A DNA stretch of 64,000 nucleotides, from positions 486,258 through 550,257 of the forward strand of contig VZRR01005769.1 in assembly GCA_013398015.1 (NCBI GenBank), written 5' to 3'. Shown in pieces: positions 58,722 to 64,000 of this stretch. Under the pieces are notes generated by a model that was given only the letters and a program-made list of their open reading frames with translations, was not told the origin of the DNA and ran no database searches. A program made the translations under genes and the position numbers. Source of the stretch: Oreocharis arfaki (Eukaryota > Chordata > Aves > Passeriformes > Paramythiidae). The first letter of the stretch is position 1; the number at the start of each line of letters is the position of its first letter.

Positions 58722-60246
58722 AATGATTAAATAATTTTTTTGCATGCTTTTTTTTTGTGTTTAAGTGGATGATGACTTAATGTAAGTTTTCTCTCTCCTT
58801 TGATCACTGATAATGTCAGTGCACTAAGTACAGGGCTGTTGTGAATTACGCAAAGCTCTCACCTAATTATTTGTGAATATATATGTATGTTCAAGAGGGA
58901 ACATAGCCTGTTTTTTGTATTCAATATTTTTTGGGTTTTCCCCATGTTGTCTTTGTAACTGCTCTTCAGATTTGATTGAAAATTGCCATTCTCTGGAGAT
59001 TTGGCCAGTTAATCAAAAAGTGAGAACATTAGCACAAAAGCCTGATGCTGGTGTATTTGTGCTAGTTAAGACACAGGAAAATAGGTCCCTTAGGAGCTGT
59101 TTCCTATCAAGTCTGATCATACAGAGAGAGAGAACCTACTTTATATTGCAAGAACCAAACAAACATTTATGAGGCACAGCTGCCAGGAGACTAATAGTGA
59201 ATATGTCTCTTCTTCCATAATCATTACAGAGAAATACAAGAGACTAAAAGGGGAAGTATGAAGGGAAGGGCATATTTTAATAGCATAAGCTTTATTTTAT
59301 TTGTGTCTTGGCCGAGGAAAAAATTATTGTCAGGAGCTTGTTATTATTGATAATCTGTCATTTTCTACAGTAAACGCTAAAGCACCTGTTGGGTGTTAGA
59401 TACTGATCCTTTCAGTTTGGTATTTACAGGACTTATTTACACTCACTACGCTAAAATTTAAAAAAATTAAATGCTAGAAAACAAACAAGCCAGTGTTTGA
59501 TGCTCCATGGGAAAGTGACTCTCACTTGTGATGCTCATGGAGGCAGTGCTGTCTCCAGCCGGGTCTCAGGCCACACAGCCACTACCGAGGGACTGAGCTG
59601 ACTGAATACCATACTCATATCTGGTATTCCTGCAACATTCAGAAATAACATTATCACAGCTTATCAGTATTATATCAAATCAATAATATCTGAAGTTTAA
59701 ATCAGTCATGTTCTTGAAGGACGAACTAGGAGGAATTGCAAAATGCCAAGAAAAAAACTTCTCTCTTTGCTTTTCATTTCATTGAAGTTTGGGTACTGCA
59801 AGACTTCCAGAAAAGTCTGGCTTCTTGCATACTGCCAGCTCAGCAGGTGAACAGCTTTATATCCATGCAAGCCACCCTTTCATCGTATTAAAATATGCAA
59901 AGAGAATTGACATCATGTTTCCTTTGGATGAGTGTGATAAAAGCAAAAATTCCTAGGAAAAATTACTTACAGAAGTTTTTTTGTAAAGATGATTACTACA
60001 GCAATAGTGACATATTAATGCTTTCCTAATCATTATGTCTCATCTTGCCAGTTTCTTAAGGAGCTGGGAAAATGCACAAAAACTTTAAAGAAGGCCCAGA
60101 CAGACAGGGCCTATCCTGTCCTTGTGCAGGTACCTTTCAGGGTATCTAAATCTGGTTTCAAGAGTTTACTCTCTTTTTATAGCCATTATCACTAAAACAT
60201 CACTTTCTGAACAATAATGATATAATTATTATACCCCTCTGAAGTT

Positions 60247-60278
60247 AAAAAAAAACAACAAAACCACCCAAACCAAAC
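60247..60278. repeat. A/C-rich low-complexity tract
   Basis: Poly-A followed by CAACAAAACC, ACCC and AAACC units, like those at 821-880 and 38607-38660. Confidence 0.8.
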
Positions 60279-63037
60279 ATCTTTACTTCCATTTTTCCCC
60301 CCAGTTATTGGTAGAATGGAGATGTTGCTGTTGAATTGAGAGGTGGAATTACGTGTTCAGAGAAGACAGATTTATAAATAACCCTAAAGGCCTTCAGAGC
60401 CCATTTCCCATTGTGTCTTTCTGAAGCAGACCGTGATCCTCACTTTCTCAGATCAGGCACCTAGAAACAAAGGGTACACAAATGAAAGATGTAGGAATTT
60501 AATATTCCCACTCCCTGGCTGCTACAGAGTTTTTCTGTAGAAAATTGTCAAAAGACAAGGGAGTGTGAATTTCTAGTTCTGTTTTGGTTCATGAGAAGTT
60601 TATTGAACAGCAGAGATGAGTGGGAGAGTGCTTCTTTGAAGATGACATTGTGGATTAATTGGAGGCAGGAGCTGATATTTTGGTAATAGAAGTTAAAATT
60701 TCCAGTAAGACAGGGAAAGTATGTTTGGTTTTTAGCTTTGGGAATGACACTAGGCAGATTTCACCCTGAAATTTTCTGAGAAAATGTAATTAAAAGATCT
60801 GTTTGGGTTCATATATATTAGATAAGGTTCTGTTGGCAAGAGTACTGCTGACATTTCTTAACTCTGCAGCTTTGCAATCCTAGGTGGTGATAGAGAGATT
60901 GTCTTCAAAAATAAAAACCCGATTGGCAAATTTTCATATGTATTTCATTAACACTGTGCAGGTGAACTGTGAAATGGACATTTTTATATGTAGAACTGTT
61001 ATCACTAATAGTCCATTTTGAGCAGTTAAGATAATTTTTCAGTTTTTGAGTCATTAATTTTATTACAGAACTTAGAAAAATATTTTTTTTTTATTTTTAG
61101 AACAGTGGGAAATTTTACACTGAGCACATCAAAATATGGAGAAGTACATTGGAAGAGGTGCTTTAAATTTTCCTCAGTGCTGTAAAGATGGAAGGATTTT
61201 TAAATTACTCTTATTTCAATTTTGGAAAAAAACATACTGTATCTTTAAAAGCTGTACATTAAAAACTGTATCTTTTGATATAGCAGATATCAGTGCTTTT
61301 ATATAGAGAAAAGAAACCTTACAATTTTGGGAGCTTGCTCAAATCAGTTATTTCTGAGAAATATCTGCAGTAATATCCACATGGGTTCACAGAAACTTTC
61401 TTGCTCACTCTGTTAAATGTCCTTTTCCTTGTTTACCTCATCCAGGTCAAATTTGCCTTTCAGAAGAAAACTGCTTTCCAAATAAAGAAATAATTGCTTG
61501 ATGCAAAGATTTTCACAGCTAGTTAGTTACTTTTCATAGCAAATCAGAATTTTAAGTCAAATCTCTCTGCAGGTGTCCAATTTTTCTCTCTGTTCACTTC
61601 ATAGTAAATCAAAATCTGTGTTATTTTGAGAAGAAAAGAGAGTCTGATTACTGTAATATTAAAGATTTTTAAAACGGTACATCATAGATCTGTTGATTAT
61701 GGCAGTAGTGCTTTCATTAGGATTATGATTCCTCCTCTAAGCACCTATTTATGGGCACATGCATGTTTCTGATATAGATCTGTCTGCTGTCCAGGAAAAG
61801 CCAGACAGAGGCGTGTGGGAGCTGCTGTTTCTTAATTGCCTGGATAACTGACAGTCAGTGTGGTTCCAAAACTTGCTGTGTTTATGATTCTCGATACAAA
61901 AGCCACAAAATGTAGATGTGATGATGCCAGATAGCATCTGTTTTACATAGCTTTTGATTTGCAGCTTCTGATTTGTTATACCCCAATATTAAAAGGTGCA
62001 TATAGGCAGGAGGCAGCTAAGTTGGCTGTTTCCTTTGACCTGGCTGCACTCGAGGTCAGGCAGAGGGATGCTCCTCTCCTTGGCAGAAAAAACCTCTGGA
62101 CCACCAGGTGGTACAGAAAGAAAGGAAACTCTGCCTGCCTTTAACATCTCTTCAATACTTTAATGAGTTGTTTGACTCTGTGTGCTAAACTTGTAAGCTA
62201 TCACCTATTATTTTGCTGACCTGATGGCTCTGGCTCTAGAGTTTGTCTGTGTTTGAAACCTACTGTTCACATTTTGTAATATTTTCTGTTTGATTACATG
62301 GTATTTAAAAGTATAAGCTTCTAATAATTAACATACATATAAGAATGGGTTTAAGTCTTCTTACTGGAAGTCCTTGAATTACCCTGATCTAAATTTGAAA
62401 ATACAGCATTCTCAACTTTGACATTAAAGTTATACGTTTGGTGAATAATGTATGTACTTTTTGGAAAGGGAAATTAAAAATAAAATCAATTGGTTAGCAT
62501 TAGAGCCTCACGTAACTCTTTGATGTCAGCCTTTTCTGGCATGCTATTAATAAAGGCCGTGATAAAATGTTTAAAGAGCTCTTGGTACTTTATGGAATTA
62601 CAGAAGCTGCATTTTCTTACACTGTTTTAAAGTCTTTGCCAATGAGCCTCAATGATCTGCCTTGTGTGTTCAGTCAAGCCCTCAGTAACCTGCCCAGGGA
62701 GAGCCTGGGAGAAGTTTCCCCAAACACTGTTGACCATCAGCTGATTTTGTGCTTTTGCTTGTCAACCTTTTAAAAAAATGCTGACTGTGATAGCTTCTGT
62801 AGCATTGCTTTTATAACTACAGTAAAATTATGATATGACACCGGTGAAACTAAAAATACCACTGCAAAAATGCATAAAGTGATGAAAACCAATTTAGAAG
62901 AGTTTCAGACAGAAGAGAAAAGATTTTTGTAGTTGTGGAAGTGTAACATTTTCACTGCACATTTGGTAACCCCGATAATCCGAGGATGGTAAAATCTCAT
63001 TGCTAAAATGAGTTAATAAAATTAAATGCAATTTTAA

Positions 63038-63056
63038 TTTTTTTTTTTTTTTTTTT
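63038..63056 (+). repeat. 19-T homopolymer forming the polypyrimidine tract of the third exon's acceptor
   Basis: An uninterrupted run of 19 T ends nine bases before the acceptor (AATATTTAG at 63057-63065). It must serve as the U2AF-binding tract. Homopolymers of this length are usually variable in a population and error-prone in sequencing. Confidence 0.9.
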
Positions 63057-63065
63057 AATATTTAG

Positions 63066-63157
63066 GATGAAGATCGAACAGAGGAGGACAACAGCAGAGT
63101 TGAGCCTGTTGGACATGCAGACACTGGTTTGGAGAATGCTACCAATTTTTCCCTGGA
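63066..63157 (+). CDS. PARD3: PARD3 internal exon (92 nt), acidic linker before PDZ1
   Basis: The third consecutive PARD3 exon starts after AATATTTAG with GATGAAGAT and ends at CTGGA|GTAAGT, a strong donor. It codes for 30 residues plus two bases of a split codon (GA). The peptide starts DEDRTEEDNSRVEPVGHADT and contains GLENATNFSL. The split codon becomes the Asp that opens DDMVKLVEV, the start of PDZ1 in the family. That codon and the intron phase (2) agree with vertebrate PARD3. Differences from human as remembered are G to R in DEDRTEE and HIP to NAT before NFSL. The acidic run at the start continues the ERQEQ end of the preceding exon. No catalytic residues are expected, as this is a scaffold linker. 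The preceding exon joins in phase 0. Confidence 0.97.
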
Positions 63158-64000
63158 GTAAGTTACTAGGAGAATATATTGTTTTAACAAGTCTTAAGAT
63201 TGAACACAGACTGGCAAAGTACTCAGAACAATATGAGTGATACTGCTCTTAAGAAAGTGGGGCAATCTTTTTTAGGTCATGTGTCATTTTGGTTTTAAAC
63301 AATGAACCTTTTTAAAATAGATTTTAAACAGTTTAAAATGCCTGTGTTAAAGATGAGCATTGGAAACTTGACATTTATAAGTGCTGATGCTACAGTAGAT
63401 TTTCTGCCTCAAGGAAGATGCTTATTTGATGGAACTTTGAAAGCCTGGCAGAAGGAACAGGGTCAGTTCTAGTACAAATAGATCAACAGGCAAGAATTTC
63501 AAAGGGGAAAATCTTAATTCCAGTCACTAGTTCACAGTCTCTAGGAAGATGTGGGGAGGTCACAAGTTGTGTGGTCAAAAGCCTCATACTTTGTGAATGG
63601 ATCAAAACTGGCATTTTGTTAGCTCCACCTAATTTAAAAAGACAATCAGTAAATGATATTTTATGTCATCAAAAATATATATATTTTGCATTTCATTGCA
63701 AAGAACTGATCCATACCTTGCTATAGAATTAATGAGAAAATATCCCTTCTAGCCTTAAATTAAATCTTTTAAATTGATTAACATAAATTTTAAGTAAAAT
63801 TAAATCTTCTACTCCTGTTATTTTTGAATTAAATTATGAATTAGGTACAGAGGGTTTAAATGTTAGATAAAGATCATGGTGACATCTATTAAGCAGTAGA
63901 ACGTGCGTTTTACTCAGTTCCATTTACAAATCTGTTACATTGTAAATTCCAAATGCTGTTTCCTAAATAGAATTTGCCGAACTTCTGTCAAATTTAATGC
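63158..64000 (+). other. PARD3: PARD3 intron following the third visible exon (5' part)
   Basis: It begins with the consensus donor GTAAGT and is phase 2. This is 843 bases of AT-rich non-coding sequence running off the window edge. The next exon, which should start PDZ1, is not included. No repeat or other feature is recognisable. Confidence 0.93.

Larger units (their letters stand above)
53991..63065 (+). other. PARD3: PARD3 third visible intron, part 5 (9.1 kb)
   Basis: The distal part of the intron, ending in the acceptor of the 63066 exon. It holds A- and T-rich tracts (54438-54463, 54819-54845), the CT/CTAT microsatellite (55236-55300), a TG/TA tract (58700-58721), an A/C-rich tract (60247-60278), a CTCF- or ZEB-like ACCACCAGGTGGT motif (62100-62112) and the acceptor T tract. 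No recognisable coding potential or CR1. Confidence 0.9.

Noticed and set aside
58766..58781. 16-nt microexon-like segment after a strong T tract, followed by GTAAGT
   Set aside because: Contains a TAA in the required phase and shifts the frame; T tracts of this kind are frequent here.
1..64000. CRISPR array, phage, operon, rRNA or tRNA gene
   Set aside because: No regularly spaced direct repeats, no prokaryotic gene packing and no recognisable structural RNA. The exons, splice sites and CR1 copies show vertebrate DNA.

Overview
This is nuclear genomic DNA of a vertebrate, most likely a bird. Two observations support this. First, it is AT-rich and mostly non-coding, with three short exons bounded by GT-AG splice sites across 64 kb. 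Second, the only interspersed repeats I can recognise are 5'-truncated CR1 LINEs, the dominant avian (and more broadly sauropsid) retroposon. Their 3' ends carry the typical ATTCTGTG-like octamers. I cannot fix the species, and turtles and crocodilians also carry CR1.

The whole window lies inside one gene on the + strand, PARD3 (partitioning-defective 3 homologue, PAR-3), the scaffold of the PAR-3/PAR-6/aPKC cell-polarity complex. Three consecutive internal exons are present at 16165-16343, 30649-30780 and 63066-63157. Joined, they give 403 nt in one open frame, with intron phases 1, 0, 0 and 2 that match the vertebrate protein. They encode about 134 residues of the linker between the N-terminal oligomerisation domain and PDZ1. 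This linker includes the RRSSDP motif, the PAR-1/MARK-type phosphosite that binds 14-3-3 in the family. The first exon of the gene, the PDZ domains, the aPKC-binding region and the promoter all lie outside the window.

Layout: 1-16164 is the 3' part of an upstream intron. 16344-30648 is a 14.3 kb intron with one CR1. 30781-63065 is a 32.3 kb intron with four CR1 copies and a compound CT/CTAT microsatellite. 63158-64000 is the start of the next intron. The remaining open frames read as chance frames or CR1 remnants. I see no second gene, rRNA, tRNA, CRISPR array, phage or bacterial feature.

I found no evidence of a previously undescribed biological system. The observations most worth checking are splice-related: an in-frame candidate microexon at 4057-4080, a 19-T tract at the acceptor of the third exon, a TA/TG microsatellite starting three bases into the intron after the second exon, and juxtaposed AG|GT sites. 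Others are a small CpG cluster 2 kb upstream of the first exon, a consensus E2F site, several perfect inverted repeats and a long unexplained antisense open frame.
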